Part shown: positions 1 through 7,759 of the stretch, piece by piece
How the letters are laid out: the number at the start of each line of letters is the position of its first letter
Position numbering within the stretch: the first letter of the stretch is position 1
NCBI RefSeq assembly: GCF_020567375.1
Contig: NZ_JAJBZM010000002.1
Span: 712,779 to 776,778 of the forward strand
DNA length: 64,000 nt
Direction of reading: 5' to 3'
Origin: Janibacter melonis
GTDB lineage: Bacteria; Actinomycetota; Actinomycetes; Actinomycetales; Dermatophilaceae
Notes under the pieces: model-generated
What the model was told of the DNA's origin: nothing
The model's input: the letters and a program-made list of their open reading frames with translations, nothing else
Database searches by the model: none
Program-made: the position numbers and the translations under genes

Positions 1-1
1 C

Positions 2-160
2 TTCACCTCCGACACCATCGTCAGCTCGATCGCGCACGGCGCCGCCGTGCCGCTGGCGTGGAGCACCGACATCTCCACCGCGGTCGCGAAGTTCTCCTCC
101 AGCAAGGACGAGGCGACCCTCGTCAAGGAGCTCTCGGCCGCGGCCGAGAAGAACGCCTGA
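2..160 (+). CDS. ABC sugar transporter substrate-binding protein, C-terminal fragment
   Basis: The window opens inside this gene. The frame that ends at the TGA at 158-160 encodes 52 residues ending KELSAAAEKNA, a typical helical C-terminus of an extracellular solute-binding protein (family 1). The assignment rests mainly on context: two MalF/MalG-type permease genes follow on the same strand after an 87-base gap with a stem-loop. Ligand and N-terminus lie outside the window. Confidence 0.7.
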   Translation, partial: FTSDTIVSSIAHGAAVPLAWSTDISTAVAKFSSSKDEATLVKELSAAAEKNA

Positions 161-182
161 GCCGACCGGCTCATCGCCCCGC

Positions 183-206
183 GGCCGGGACGCACCCGTC
201 CCGGCC
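183..206 (+). terminator. Intra-operon stem-loop between binding-protein and permease genes
   Basis: Perfect 10-bp arms GGCCGGGACG (183-192) and CGTCCCGGCC (197-206) around a 4-base loop. No T-run follows. In binding-protein-dependent ABC operons a hairpin here commonly stabilises the upstream mRNA or partly terminates it, giving more binding protein than permease. That role is inferred. Confidence 0.55.
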
Positions 207-247
207 GTGGGGCCCCCTTCGCCATCTCCCTCACCCCTGGAGGACCC

Positions 248-1168
248 GTGCGCCGCGCCAAGAACTGGCTGCCCGGACTGCTCATGGTCACGCCGTCGAT
301 CCTGCTCATCGGCGTCTTCGTCTACTGGCTCCTCGCGCAGAACGTGTGGACCTCGCTCAACGTCTCGACCAGGCGGGCCGTCGTCGGCGGCAAGTTCGTC
401 GAGAAGGTCCAGCACGCCGGCGGGTACAGCAACTACACCGAGCTGCTCGGTAGCGACGGCTACCAGCACGCGCTGTGGAACCTCCTCGTCCTCACCGCCG
501 TCTTCATGGTCGGCACGATGCTCATGGGTCTGCTGTGGGCCGTGCTGCTCGAGAAGGGCGTCTCCGCCGAGGGCTTCTTCCGCTCGACCTACCTCTTCCC
601 GATGGCCGTGAGCTTCATCGCCGCCGGTGTCGTGTGGCGCTGGCTGCTCAGCCCCGCGAAGGGGGAGGGGGCTGTCGGCCTCAACCAGCTCTTCGCCAAG
701 CTCGGGCTGGACTCGTTGCAGTCGAGCTGGTGGTCCGGTGACGGGCGCTTCACCATGGCCGCCATGGCCCTGCCCGCGATCTGGCAGCTCTCCGGCTACG
801 TCATGGCGCTCTTCCTCGCCGGCTTCCGCGGGATCTCCGAGGACCAGCGCGAGGCGGCCCGGATCGACGGCGCGAGCGAGTGGCAGGTCTACCGCCACGT
901 GCTCTTCCCGCAGCTCTCGCCGATCGCGCTGTCGGCCCTCATCATCCTCGGGCACATGTCGATGAAGATGTTCGACCTCATCTACGTCATCGCCGGACCG
1001 AGCTCGTACACGGCCTCGGTCCCCGCGACGCTCATGTGGACGCAGCTCTTCGCGCAGGACGACCCGGTCGCCGCCGCGGTCAACGCGACGATCCTGCTCG
1101 TCATCGTCGCGGTGGTCGTCGTGCCCTACCTCGTCTACACCGTCAAGGCAGAGAGCGAGCGCGACTGA
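248..1168 (+). CDS. Carbohydrate ABC transporter permease, MalF/UgpA-type
   Basis: A 306-residue inner-membrane subunit that forms the channel with the next gene product. It has an N-terminal membrane anchor (about residues 9-30), further hydrophobic segments, and the cytoplasmic EAA loop (EAARIDGASEWQ, about residue 200), where the ATPase subunit docks. The start is GTG at 248, preceded by GGAGGA (240-245) at good spacing. It follows the binding-protein gene and overlaps the next permease by one base (TGATG). No ATPase gene is nearby. Actinobacterial systems of this class often share one MsiK-type ATPase encoded elsewhere, so the transporter is probably still functional. The substrate cannot be read from the sequence. 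Confidence 0.9.
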   Translation: MRRAKNWLPGLLMVTPSILLIGVFVYWLLAQNVWTSLNVSTRRAVVGGKFVEKVQHAGGYSNYTELLGSDGYQHALWNLLVLTAVFMVGTMLMGLLWAVLLEKGVSAEGFFRSTYLFPMAVSFIAAGVVWRWLLSPAKGEGAVGLNQLFAKLGLDSLQSSWWSGDGRFTMAAMALPAIWQLSGYVMALFLAGFRGISEDQREAARIDGASEWQVYRHVLFPQLSPIALSALIILGHMSMKMFDLIYVIAGPSSYTASVPATLMWTQLFAQDDPVAAAVNATILLVIVAVVVVPYLVYTVKAESERD

Positions 1169-2091
1169 TGGCCGCCGACGTCACCGTCCCCGCCGAGAGC
1201 GTCAGCACCTCCGGAGTCGTCCGCGGCGGTCCCCGCCGTGACCTCGGCGCGCCGGGCACCCGCAGCACCGGCCGGGCCAAGGCCGTGCGCATCGGGCTGC
1301 TCGTGCTCTTCGCCGTCCTCGTCCTCGTGCCGCTCTACGTCGTCGTCGTCACGAGCCTCAAGGGGCGCGGCGCGGTCAACCCCTCTTCCGCGTGGTCGTT
1401 GCCGACCGACCTCTCCCTCGAGGGGTGGCGCGGCGCGATCGAGCGGCTCGCCCCGGCGATGGGCCGCACCGCCGTCATGGCCGTCGTCGCGGCCGTGCTG
1501 TCCTCGGCGCTGGGCTCGATGAACGGCTTCGTCTTCGCGCGCTGGCGCTTCCCGGGCGCGCAGACGGTCTTCACCCTCTTCCTGTTCGGGATGTTCATCC
1601 CGTACCAGGCGGTGATGATCCCGCTCCAGGCGATGCTCCTCGACGTCCAGGCGGTCGCGCCGTGGTTCGACGGCATCGTCAAGCTCATCGCGGTGCACAC
1701 GATCTTCGGCATCCCGATCTGCACGCTGATCTTCCGCAACTACTACGCGACGGCCGTGCCCAAGGAGATCCTCGAGGCGGCGAAGATCGACGGCGCGGGC
1801 ATGTGGCGGATCTTCCGCTCGGTCGTCCTGCCCGTCTCGGCACCGGCCTTCGTCGTCACGCTCATCTGGCAGTTCACGAGCGCGTGGAACGACTTCCTCT
1901 TCGCGCTCTTCCTCACCAACCGCAACAACGGGCCGGTCACCTACGCGCTCAACGAGCTCGCCGGCGGTCAGAACCCCGACTACGCGCAGATCATGGCCGG
2001 CGTCCTGCTCGCCTCGCTGCCCACCTTGCTCGTCTACGTCCTGCTCGGCCGCTACTTCATCGGCGGTCTGATGTCGGGCTCGGTGAAGTAG
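1168..2091 (+). CDS. Carbohydrate ABC transporter permease, MalG/UgpE-type
   Basis: A 307-residue partner permease. The N-terminal 30-odd residues are polar and Arg-rich, then comes a membrane anchor (about residues 35-55) and five more hydrophobic segments. The EAA loop reads EAAKIDGAGMWR (about residue 205). The C-terminus GGLMSGSVK is typical of MalG-like subunits. Its ATG at 1168 overlaps the stop of the preceding permease by one base, so translation is coupled. It is the last gene of the operon and is followed within 14 bases by a strong hairpin. Confidence 0.9.
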   Translation: MAADVTVPAESVSTSGVVRGGPRRDLGAPGTRSTGRAKAVRIGLLVLFAVLVLVPLYVVVVTSLKGRGAVNPSSAWSLPTDLSLEGWRGAIERLAPAMGRTAVMAVVAAVLSSALGSMNGFVFARWRFPGAQTVFTLFLFGMFIPYQAVMIPLQAMLLDVQAVAPWFDGIVKLIAVHTIFGIPICTLIFRNYYATAVPKEILEAAKIDGAGMWRIFRSVVLPVSAPAFVVTLIWQFTSAWNDFLFALFLTNRNNGPVTYALNELAGGQNPDYAQIMAGVLLASLPTLLVYVLLGRYFIGGLMSGSVK

Positions 2092-2104
2092 ACCCGACCA
2101 CGCG

Positions 2105-2144
2105 CGAAGGGGGCGTCCCACCGACCGGTGGGGCGCCCCCTTCG
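2105..2144 (+). terminator. Hairpin terminator after the sugar ABC operon
   Basis: A 19-base arm at 2105-2123 pairs with 2126-2144, with one G-T wobble and a 2-base loop. The outer ends are CGAAGGGGG and CCCCCTTCG, that is, an inverted pair of the octamer repeated through the whole window. It lies 14 bases after the permease stop. A long T-run is absent, as is common in actinobacteria. Confidence 0.8.
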
Positions 2145-2163
2145 TTGTGGCGCGGCTCGGCAC

Positions 2164-2230
2164 GACAAACCCCCGCTTCGCACGAGTCTCTTACCCATGC
2201 TGAGGCGGGGTTTATCGGGTGACCCGAGAA
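2164..2230. repeat. 67-bp hairpin repeat, copy 1
   Basis: First of two 67-base units with the same ends (GACAAACCCCCGCT at the left, ATCGGGTGACCCGAGAA at the right). The unit folds as an imperfect stem (AAACCCC... against ...GGGGTTT) around GTCTCTTAC. It lies between two convergent transcription units, so it may act as a bidirectional terminator. Confidence 0.7.
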
Positions 2231-2328
2231 GCGTGGGGCTGGTGGGGTTCTGCTGGCACCGCCACCGCCCGAAGGGGCCACCCCACGTGCGGAATGGCCA
2301 CCCCTTTCGTCGCGGGCAGGCTCAGCAA

Positions 2329-2395
2329 GACAAACCCCCGCTCGGCACGAGTCTCTTACTCGTGCTCAGCGGGGGTTTATCGGGTGACCCGAGAA
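2329..2395. repeat. 67-bp hairpin repeat, copy 2
   Basis: Second copy of the 67-base unit, 165 bases after the first. Here the stem is nearly perfect: AAACCCCCGCT..GCACGAG against CTCGTGC..AGCGGGGGTTT, two mismatches, loop TCTCTTA. It ends 48 bases from the stop of the acetyltransferase gene on the other strand, a good position for that gene's terminator. Confidence 0.7.
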
Positions 2396-2442
2396 ACCTG
2401 GGGCAGGTGAGGTTCGGGACAGGTGAGGTGCGAGGCGCGGGG

Positions 2443-3702
2443 TCAGAAGCTCACGGGTGGGACAGGGAGGGTGGGGGTGGACAGGGCCTCGTCGAGGGCT
2501 CGCAGGGCGGCGGGGTCGTGGACCTCGACGAGGCCCTGGCGGGCGAGGGCGGCGAGGCGGCGGCCGCCGAGGTAGGTCGCCCCGAGGACCCCGACGTCGA
2601 GCCCGAGGTCGGCGGGGTCGTCGGTGCGCGTCACCTCGGCGCGCCCGTCGCGGGCCGTCACCCGCCACCGACCGGCCTGGTCCTCGAAGAGCCCGTCCCG
2701 CACCTCGAGCACGACGTCGCAGTCGGCCGACCAGCCCCGGGCGGAGAGCGCGGCGGGCAGGTCGAGCACACGCAGCCACAGCTCGTCGCCGGTCTTGTGC
2801 ACGACGGTGCGCGGGCCGCCGCACCACCACAGCAGGGCGTCGTCGGAGGTGACCCGCAGGCTCGTGCGCGTCACGAGGTCGACGGAGGTGAGTCGCCGGG
2901 CCAGGGCGAGCTGGGCCGCGCTGTCCGCCCAGGCCCACTCCTCGCAGTCGAGCGTGGCGGCGCTGCGGCCGTCCTCCCACTTGGGGCGGCGCCGCAGGAT
3001 CGCGTAGCCGACGTCCTGCCCGTCGCGCGTCGCGATGACGACGCGGCGCCGCTCCGTGCCCCGCAGCCGTGACGCGGGGTCGGTGTAGACGCGGGTGGCC
3101 AGCTCGAGGGTGCGGGTGACCGAGCCGACGCGGCCGGCGGCGAGAGCCCGGTGCGCGGCGTGCACCCGGGCGAGCACGTGCTCGTCGGAGAGGTCGAGCA
3201 TCGAGGTCGTGATGCCCTCGGTGCTCACCCCCGGTGCGTCGAACGTCGCCCCGTGACCGAGCGAGATCTCGCCCGCGGTCGAGGCGACGGCGTAGCCGAA
3301 ACGGCCGTAGATCGTCACGTCCGAGGCGTGCAGCGCGGCGAGCGCCAGGCCCTGCTCGCGACACCAGCTGAGGTGGGCGTCCATGAGGGTGGTGAGCACG
3401 CCGGTGCGCCGGTGGTCGGGGTGCACCCCCACCCAGGTCAGCCCCGACACGGGCAGCTGCGTCGGGGCGCCGCCCGGCGCCCCGGGCACGGTGAGCTCCA
3501 TCTCGAAGGCTCCGGCGATGCCGCGGTACGGCGACCCGTCGTCGCCCCCGGCGGCGGTGACGGCCCACCGGTGGGGGACCGCCCGCGCGTACGAGACGGC
3601 CTCGTCGAAGCCGATGTCGTCGAACCACACGAGGTCGTCGATCGCGGCGAAGCGCTCGACGTCGGGGTCGGCGGTGACGGCGTGCTGCGGGTGGGTGCTC
3701 AC
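2443..3702 (-). CDS. eis: Eis-family GNAT N-acetyltransferase
   Basis: A 419-residue protein matching the Eis family in length and layout: an N-terminal GNAT domain with acetyl-CoA loop HPDHRRTGVLTTLM (about residues 97-110), a second degenerate GNAT-like region, and a C-terminal sterol-carrier-like domain ending in PPVSF. A free C-terminal carboxylate next to the active site is typical of Eis. Family members acetylate several amines of aminoglycosides and lysines of peptides or proteins; the native substrate here is unknown. I chose GTG at 3702 because a CAGGGT -10 hexamer lies exactly 6 bases upstream and because the reading frame beyond it has no family similarity. Longer in-frame extension is an artefact of high GC. 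Confidence 0.85.
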   Translation of the reverse strand: MSTHPQHAVTADPDVERFAAIDDLVWFDDIGFDEAVSYARAVPHRWAVTAAGGDDGSPYRGIAGAFEMELTVPGAPGGAPTQLPVSGLTWVGVHPDHRRTGVLTTLMDAHLSWCREQGLALAALHASDVTIYGRFGYAVASTAGEISLGHGATFDAPGVSTEGITTSMLDLSDEHVLARVHAAHRALAAGRVGSVTRTLELATRVYTDPASRLRGTERRRVVIATRDGQDVGYAILRRRPKWEDGRSAATLDCEEWAWADSAAQLALARRLTSVDLVTRTSLRVTSDDALLWWCGGPRTVVHKTGDELWLRVLDLPAALSARGWSADCDVVLEVRDGLFEDQAGRWRVTARDGRAEVTRTDDPADLGLDVGVLGATYLGGRRLAALARQGLVEVHDPAALRALDEALSTPTLPVPPVSF

Positions 3703-3708
3703 CCGTCC

Positions 3709-3714
3709 ACCCTG
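3709..3714 (-). promoter_or_regulatory. -10 element, leaderless eis-like gene
   Basis: CAGGGT on the minus strand, 6 bases from the GTG start. It is a C-variant of the TANNNT hexamer seen before many genes here. Confidence 0.45.
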
Positions 3715-3749
3715 CCCGCGCCGGGCACGGGTGTCACGCGAGTTGTCGG

Positions 3750-5075
3750 TCAGGCGGGAGGGGTGAGCGCCTGGCGCATCGGGAGGAACTTCGCGTCCGA
3801 CTCCGCCACCTCGCTCGCGGCGTCGGACCCGGCGACGATCCCGCAGCCCGCGTAGAGGCGCAGCGAGGTCGGCGAGGTCTGCGCGCCGCAGCGCAGCGCG
3901 ATGCCCCACTCGCCGTCGCCGGTCGCGTCCATCCAGCCCACCGGTCCGGCGTAGCGGCCGCGGTCCATCTGCTCGAGCTCGCCGATGAGCCCGTCGGCGA
4001 CGGGGGTCGGCGTGCCGCAGACGGCGGCGGAGGGGTGCAGCGAGGCCGCGAGCGCGAGCGAGGTCGACGTGTCGTCGACGACCCCGGCGACATCGGTCGC
4101 GAGGTGCATGACGTTCGTCAGGTGCAGGACGAAGGGGGACTCCGGCACGTTGATCGAGGAGGTGTGCGCGGCGAGGGCGTCGGCGACCGAGCGCACGGCG
4201 TACTCGTGCTCCTCGAGGTCCTTGCTGCTGCGCGCGAGCGAGCCCGCGAGCGCGAGGTCGTGGCTGTCGTCGCCGGTGCGCCGGATCGTGCCGGCGAGCA
4301 CCCGCGAGGTGACGAGGCCGCGCTCGAGGCGCACGAGCATCTCCGGGGTCGCGCCGACGAGACCGGCGACGGAGAAGACCCACGTCGTGTCGTAGTCCTG
4401 CGCGAGGCGCTGCAGCACCCATCGGGGGTCGATCCGCGAGTCGGCCTCGACGTCGAGGCTGCGGGCGAGGACGACCTTGTCGAGCTCGCCGGCGCTGATC
4501 CGCGTGACGGCCTGCTCGACGATCCCGGCCCACGAGCCGGCCGAGAGGTCGCCGTCGCTGAAGCGGATCGACTCCGGCGCGCGCGGCGCGGGGGAGGGGC
4601 GAAGGGAGATCTCGACCGCGTCGTCCACGGGGGAGGGCTCCTCGCCCTCGAGCCAGGTCGTCGTCACCCAGGCGTCGCGGCCCCGGCGGCCGACGACGAC
4701 GGCGGGGACGACGAGCCGGGAGGGGGTCTGCGAGCGGGCCGAGTAGGCCATCGAGCCGAAGCAGATCGGGCCGGTGCCGGGCACCTCGACCTCGTCCTCG
4801 ACGTCGGCGACCGCGGTGATCTCGCGCCACCAGTCCTGCGCCCGCCCGAAGCGGTCCTCGCCGGTGACCGACAGCCCGGCCACCTCGCCCCAGCCGACGA
4901 GACCCTCGCCGCGTCGCACCCACGAGAGCACCTGCGAGGTGTCGTCGGGCAGCAGGGCCAGGAGGTCACCCACCCGGGTCGCGGGCACCCGCACGGTCCG
5001 GCAGACCAGGCGCGGGGACGACGAGGGGGAGGTGCGGGCGTCGAGGCGCGCCAGGGCGGGGTCGAGGGTGGTCAT
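3750..5075 (-). CDS. menF: Isochorismate synthase (MenF/EntC family)
   Basis: A 441-residue chorismate-binding enzyme that converts chorismate to isochorismate. The C-terminal half carries the family signatures: [52 protein letters not shown] and [14 protein letters not shown]. The basic Lys of KVVLAR fits isochorismate synthases rather than TrpE. The next gene, transcribed the other way, is menG, which makes menaquinone rather than siderophore the likely destination; EntC is the alternative. The start is ATG at 5075, with TATGCT 9 bases upstream. The longer frame adds a His/Asp/Gly-rich stretch that overlaps the divergent promoter. Confidence 0.88.
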   Translation of the reverse strand: MTTLDPALARLDARTSPSSSPRLVCRTVRVPATRVGDLLALLPDDTSQVLSWVRRGEGLVGWGEVAGLSVTGEDRFGRAQDWWREITAVADVEDEVEVPGTGPICFGSMAYSARSQTPSRLVVPAVVVGRRGRDAWVTTTWLEGEEPSPVDDAVEISLRPSPAPRAPESIRFSDGDLSAGSWAGIVEQAVTRISAGELDKVVLARSLDVEADSRIDPRWVLQRLAQDYDTTWVFSVAGLVGATPEMLVRLERGLVTSRVLAGTIRRTGDDSHDLALAGSLARSSKDLEEHEYAVRSVADALAAHTSSINVPESPFVLHLTNVMHLATDVAGVVDDTSTSLALAASLHPSAAVCGTPTPVADGLIGELEQMDRGRYAGPVGWMDATGDGEWGIALRCGAQTSPTSLRLYAGCGIVAGSDAASEVAESDAKFLPMRQALTPPA

Positions 5076-5160
5076 CGCCCGATCAGCATACGCCTGCCCC
5101 CGGGCGTGGCCGTCCTCACGGCCGTCCTCGTGCCCGTCCGTGCGGCAGGGTCCCGGGTGC

Positions 5161-5166
5161 GAGGAT
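5161..5166 (+). promoter_or_regulatory. -10 element, leaderless menG
   Basis: GAGGAT, 6 bases before the menG ATG at 5173. With a start site 6-7 bases downstream the mRNA would begin at the start codon. Confidence 0.5.
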
Positions 5167-5172
5167 GGGTCC

Positions 5173-5868
5173 ATGATCCGCGCCTCCCTCGAGAAGGACC
5201 CCAAGGACGTCGCGACGATGTTCGACGACGTCGCGAAGCGCTACGACCTCACCAACGACGTCCTCTCCCTCGGCCAGGACCGCGCGTGGCGCACGGCCGT
5301 CGTGGAGGCCGTCGACGCGCAGACCGGCGAGCGGGTCCTCGACATCGCGGCGGGCACCGCCACCTCGAGCGAGCCCTTCGCGGCCCGCGGGGTCGACGTC
5401 GTCCCCGCCGACTTCTCCCTCGGGATGCTGCGCGAGGGTCGCCGGCGCAACCCCGCGCTCGCCCTCACCGCGGCCGACGCGATGCGCCTCCCCTTCGCCG
5501 ACGACACCTTCGACGCCGTGACGATGTCCTTCGGGCTGCGCAACGTCGCCGACCGGCACGTCGCGCTCGCGGAGTTCCGCCGGGTCACCCGTCCGGGGGG
5601 CCGGCTCGTCATCTGCGAGTTCAGCGACCCCGTCGTCCCGGGCTTCCGCACGATCTACAAGCGCTACCTCATGGGCGCGCTGCCCGCCGTGGCCCGCCGG
5701 ATCTCCTCCAACCCCGACTCCTACGTCTACCTCGCCGAGTCGATCCAGGCCTGGCCCGGCCAGCGCGAGCTGGCGAGCGACCTCGCCACCGCTGGCTGGC
5801 ACGACGTCGAGTGGACCAACCTCTCGGCCGGGATCGTCGCCCTCCACCGCGGGATCAACCCGGCCTGA
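5173..5868 (+). CDS. menG: Demethylmenaquinone methyltransferase (MenG/UbiE)
   Basis: A 231-residue class I SAM methyltransferase that carries out the last step of menaquinone synthesis, methylation of the naphthoquinone ring. The N-terminus [20 protein letters not shown] and the [13 protein letters not shown] block are diagnostic of UbiE/MenG. SAM motif I is [10 protein letters not shown] (about residue 56), followed by [10 protein letters not shown] and [12 protein letters not shown]. Length is normal for the family. ATG at 5173 matches the usual N-terminus and lies 6 bases after a GAGGAT element. It points away from menF and toward the quinone side-chain reductase and nuo genes. Confidence 0.95.
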   Translation: MIRASLEKDPKDVATMFDDVAKRYDLTNDVLSLGQDRAWRTAVVEAVDAQTGERVLDIAAGTATSSEPFAARGVDVVPADFSLGMLREGRRRNPALALTAADAMRLPFADDTFDAVTMSFGLRNVADRHVALAEFRRVTRPGGRLVICEFSDPVVPGFRTIYKRYLMGALPAVARRISSNPDSYVYLAESIQAWPGQRELASDLATAGWHDVEWTNLSAGIVALHRGINPA

Positions 5869-5888
5869 CCCGACCCGGGCCCGACGGG

Positions 5889-5907
5889 CCAGGTTAGGAC
5901 AACCTCA
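5889..5907. promoter_or_regulatory. Candidate iron-dependent repressor (IdeR/DtxR-type) box
   Basis: The 19-base site CCAGGTTAGGACAACCTCA matches the known IdeR/DtxR consensus TTAGGTTAGSCTAACCTAA at about 14 of 19 positions, including the AGGTTAG and AACCT half-sites. It directly abuts a possible promoter (CTGCAC at 5908-5913, 18-base spacer, TACCCT at 5932-5937). It lies 72 bases before the geranylgeranyl reductase start, at the head of the reductase-nuo run. Function is inferred from resemblance only. Confidence 0.45.
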
Positions 5908-5979
5908 CTGCACCCCTTCGCGACCGGCACGTACCCTGTCGTAGTTCGTGAATCCCTTCACAAGCACCCGAGGACGAGC

Positions 5980-7305
5980 GTGACCACCCCTGCTGACGCC
6001 CCCACCCCGCGGCTCGACGGCGACGTCGTGCACGCGGACGTCGTCGTCGTCGGTGCCGGTCCGGGGGGCAGCGCGACCGCCGCCTGGCTGGCCAAGGCCG
6101 GCCGCCGCGTCGTCCTGCTCGAGAAGACCTCCTTCCCCCGCGACAAGATCTGCGGCGACGGGCTCACCCCGCGCGCGGTCCGCCAGCTCATCCACCTCGA
6201 GGTCCCCACCGCCGAGACCGACGGCTGGGCCCACAACAAGGGCCTGCGGATCATCGGCGGCGGCATGCGCCTCCAGCTCGACTGGCCCGAGGTCGACTCC
6301 TTCCCCTCCTTCGGCATGGCCCGCGGCCGCGAGGACCTCGACGAGTACCTCGCCCGGCACGCCGAGCGCTGCGGCGCCGAGCTGGTCGAGCGGCGCAACG
6401 TCACCGAGCCCGTCCTCGACGACGACGGCCGCGTCGTCGGCGTCGTCGCGAAGGTCATGTCCGAGACCGGCCGCGCGACGGGGGAGCGGGTCACCTACCG
6501 GGCGCCCGTCGTCGTCGCCGCCGACGGCGTGAGCTCGCGCCTGGCCGTGGCCCTCGGCCGCGAGAAGCGCGAGGACCGCCCGATGGGCGTCGCGGTGCGC
6601 GCCTACTACGAGACGCCGCGCCACACGGACGACTACATGGAGTCCCACCTCGAGCTGTGGACGAAGGGGGAGGACGGCCGCGACATCCTCATGCCCGGCT
6701 ACGGCTGGCTCTTCGGTCTCGGCGACGGGCGCAGCAACATCGGCCTGGGCATCCTCAACACCTCCGAGGCCTTCGGGCGCACGGACTACAAGGACGTCAT
6801 GCGCCGCTGGGTGGCCTCGATGCCCGATGAGTGGGGCATCTCCGAGGCGACGATCACCGGCCCGATCAAGTCCGCGGCCCTGCCGATGGCCTTCAACCGC
6901 CAGCCGCTGTACGACCGGGGCCTGCTCCTCGTCGGCGACTCCGGTGGCATGGTCAACCCCTTCAACGGCGAGGGCATCGACTACGCCCTCGAGGCCGCCT
7001 TCGTCGCCGCAGAGGTCATCGACGAGGCGCTGCGCGCGAGCAGCCTGGCGGCCCGCGAGGCCGTGCTGCAGCGCTACGTCCTGCGGATGAAGCAGATGCA
7101 CGGCGGCTACTTCCGGATCGGTGCCGAGTTCGCCAAGCTCATCGGCAAGCCGGAGATCATGCGCCTGGCGACGAAGTACGGTCTCCCCCGGACGACGCTC
7201 ATGCGCTTCATGCTCAAGCTCATGGCCAACCTGCCGCAGGAGAGCGGCGGCGGCCTCGACGACCGCGTCATCCAGGCGATGACGCGCCTGGCGCCGAGCG
7301 CCTGA
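5980..7305 (+). CDS. Geranylgeranyl reductase family FAD enzyme (MenJ-like)
   Basis: A 441-residue flavoprotein. It has an N-terminal dinucleotide-binding motif VVVVGAGPGGSATAAWLAK (about residues 20-38), the FPRDKICGDGLTPRA segment typical of geranylgeranyl reductases, and the second FAD motif GDSGGMVNPFNGEGI (about residue 320). Family members reduce double bonds in isoprenoid chains. In mycobacteria the homologue MenJ saturates one isoprene unit of menaquinone, and the position between menG and nuoA supports that role here. Membrane-lipid isoprenoids would be the alternative substrate. The start is GTG at 5980 with AGGACGAG upstream. nuoA begins 75 bases after its stop. Confidence 0.85.
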   Translation: MTTPADAPTPRLDGDVVHADVVVVGAGPGGSATAAWLAKAGRRVVLLEKTSFPRDKICGDGLTPRAVRQLIHLEVPTAETDGWAHNKGLRIIGGGMRLQLDWPEVDSFPSFGMARGREDLDEYLARHAERCGAELVERRNVTEPVLDDDGRVVGVVAKVMSETGRATGERVTYRAPVVVAADGVSSRLAVALGREKREDRPMGVAVRAYYETPRHTDDYMESHLELWTKGEDGRDILMPGYGWLFGLGDGRSNIGLGILNTSEAFGRTDYKDVMRRWVASMPDEWGISEATITGPIKSAALPMAFNRQPLYDRGLLLVGDSGGMVNPFNGEGIDYALEAAFVAAEVIDEALRASSLAAREAVLQRYVLRMKQMHGGYFRIGAEFAKLIGKPEIMRLATKYGLPRTTLMRFMLKLMANLPQESGGGLDDRVIQAMTRLAPSA

Positions 7306-7326
7306 GGAGGCTTCGATGACGACCCC

Positions 7327-7332
7327 TAGGAT
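7327..7332 (+). promoter_or_regulatory. -10 element inside the reductase-nuoA gap
   Basis: TAGGAT, 7 bases before ATG 7340. It provides a possible separate promoter for the nuo operon with a leaderless start at the small ORF described next. No convincing -35 hexamer is visible. Confidence 0.45.
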
Positions 7333-7339
7333 GAATGAC

Positions 7340-7384
7340 ATGCGTCACAGCGTGCTGACGGAAAGCGAGGTCATGACGCGATGA
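7340..7384 (+). CDS. 14-residue leader ORF overlapping nuoA
   Basis: ATG at 7340 opens a 14-codon ORF ([14 protein letters not shown]) whose TGA (7382-7384) overlaps the nuoA ATG (7381-7383) in an ATGA junction, the same arrangement used between later nuo genes. A TAGGAT hexamer lies 7 bases upstream, so the ORF would sit at the very 5' end of a leaderless nuo mRNA. nuoA itself has only a weak ribosome site (GAGG at 7367-7370), which makes translational coupling attractive. There is no run of regulatory codons as in amino-acid attenuators. The ORF is too short for codon statistics. Confidence 0.4.
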   Translation: MRHSVLTESEVMTR

Positions 7385-7740
7385 ACCCCTACATCCCGCT
7401 CGGCATCCTGCTGGCCCTGGGTCTGGGCTTCGCCCTTCTGTCGGTGGGCACCAGCCTGGTCGTCGGCCCGGCCCGGTACAACTCCGCCAAGGCCCAGGCC
7501 TACGAGTGCGGCATCCAGCCCACCCCCCAGGCCGCCGAGGGCGGCCGCTTCCCGGTGAAGTACTACCTCACCGCGATGCTCTTCATCATCTTCGACGTCG
7601 AGACGCTCTTCCTGCTGCCTTTCGCCGTCGCCTTCGACAACCTCGGCCTCTTCGCACTCGTCGAGATGGTGCTCTTCATGATCACCATCTTCGTCGCCTA
7701 CGCCTACGTCTGGCGTCGCGGCGGCCTCGAGTGGGACTGA
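7381..7740 (+). CDS. nuoA: NADH-quinone oxidoreductase subunit A
   Basis: A 119-residue membrane subunit of respiratory complex I, which passes electrons from NADH to menaquinone and pumps protons. It has three membrane helices (about 5-27, 60-82 and 88-110). The conserved loop [10 protein letters not shown] with Cys41, and [12 protein letters not shown] after it, are diagnostic. First gene of a 14-gene operon; the next start follows 19 bases after its stop. Confidence 0.95.
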   Translation: MNPYIPLGILLALGLGFALLSVGTSLVVGPARYNSAKAQAYECGIQPTPQAAEGGRFPVKYYLTAMLFIIFDVETLFLLPFAVAFDNLGLFALVEMVLFMITIFVAYAYVWRRGGLEWD

Positions 7741-7759
7741 CGCGAAAGGGAGCACACTG

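Noticed and set aside
2164-2395. CRISPR-like array
   Set aside because: Only two repeat units, each a hairpin of 67 bases, with no set of unique spacers and no cas genes.
3702-4923. N-terminal extension of the eis-like gene to 826 residues
   Set aside because: The added part lies opposite menF in an Arg-rich shadow frame; the leaderless GTG at 3702 gives the normal family length.
2128-5204. Long open frames on the plus strand opposite eis and menF
   Set aside because: They are Arg/Gly/Ala-rich mirror frames caused by high GC and lie exactly opposite genes with clear family motifs.
5905-7341. 478-codon minus-strand frame opposite the geranylgeranyl reductase gene
   Set aside because: Composition is typical of antisense shadow (Ala/Val/Asp/His-rich without motifs), and the plus-strand gene is certain.
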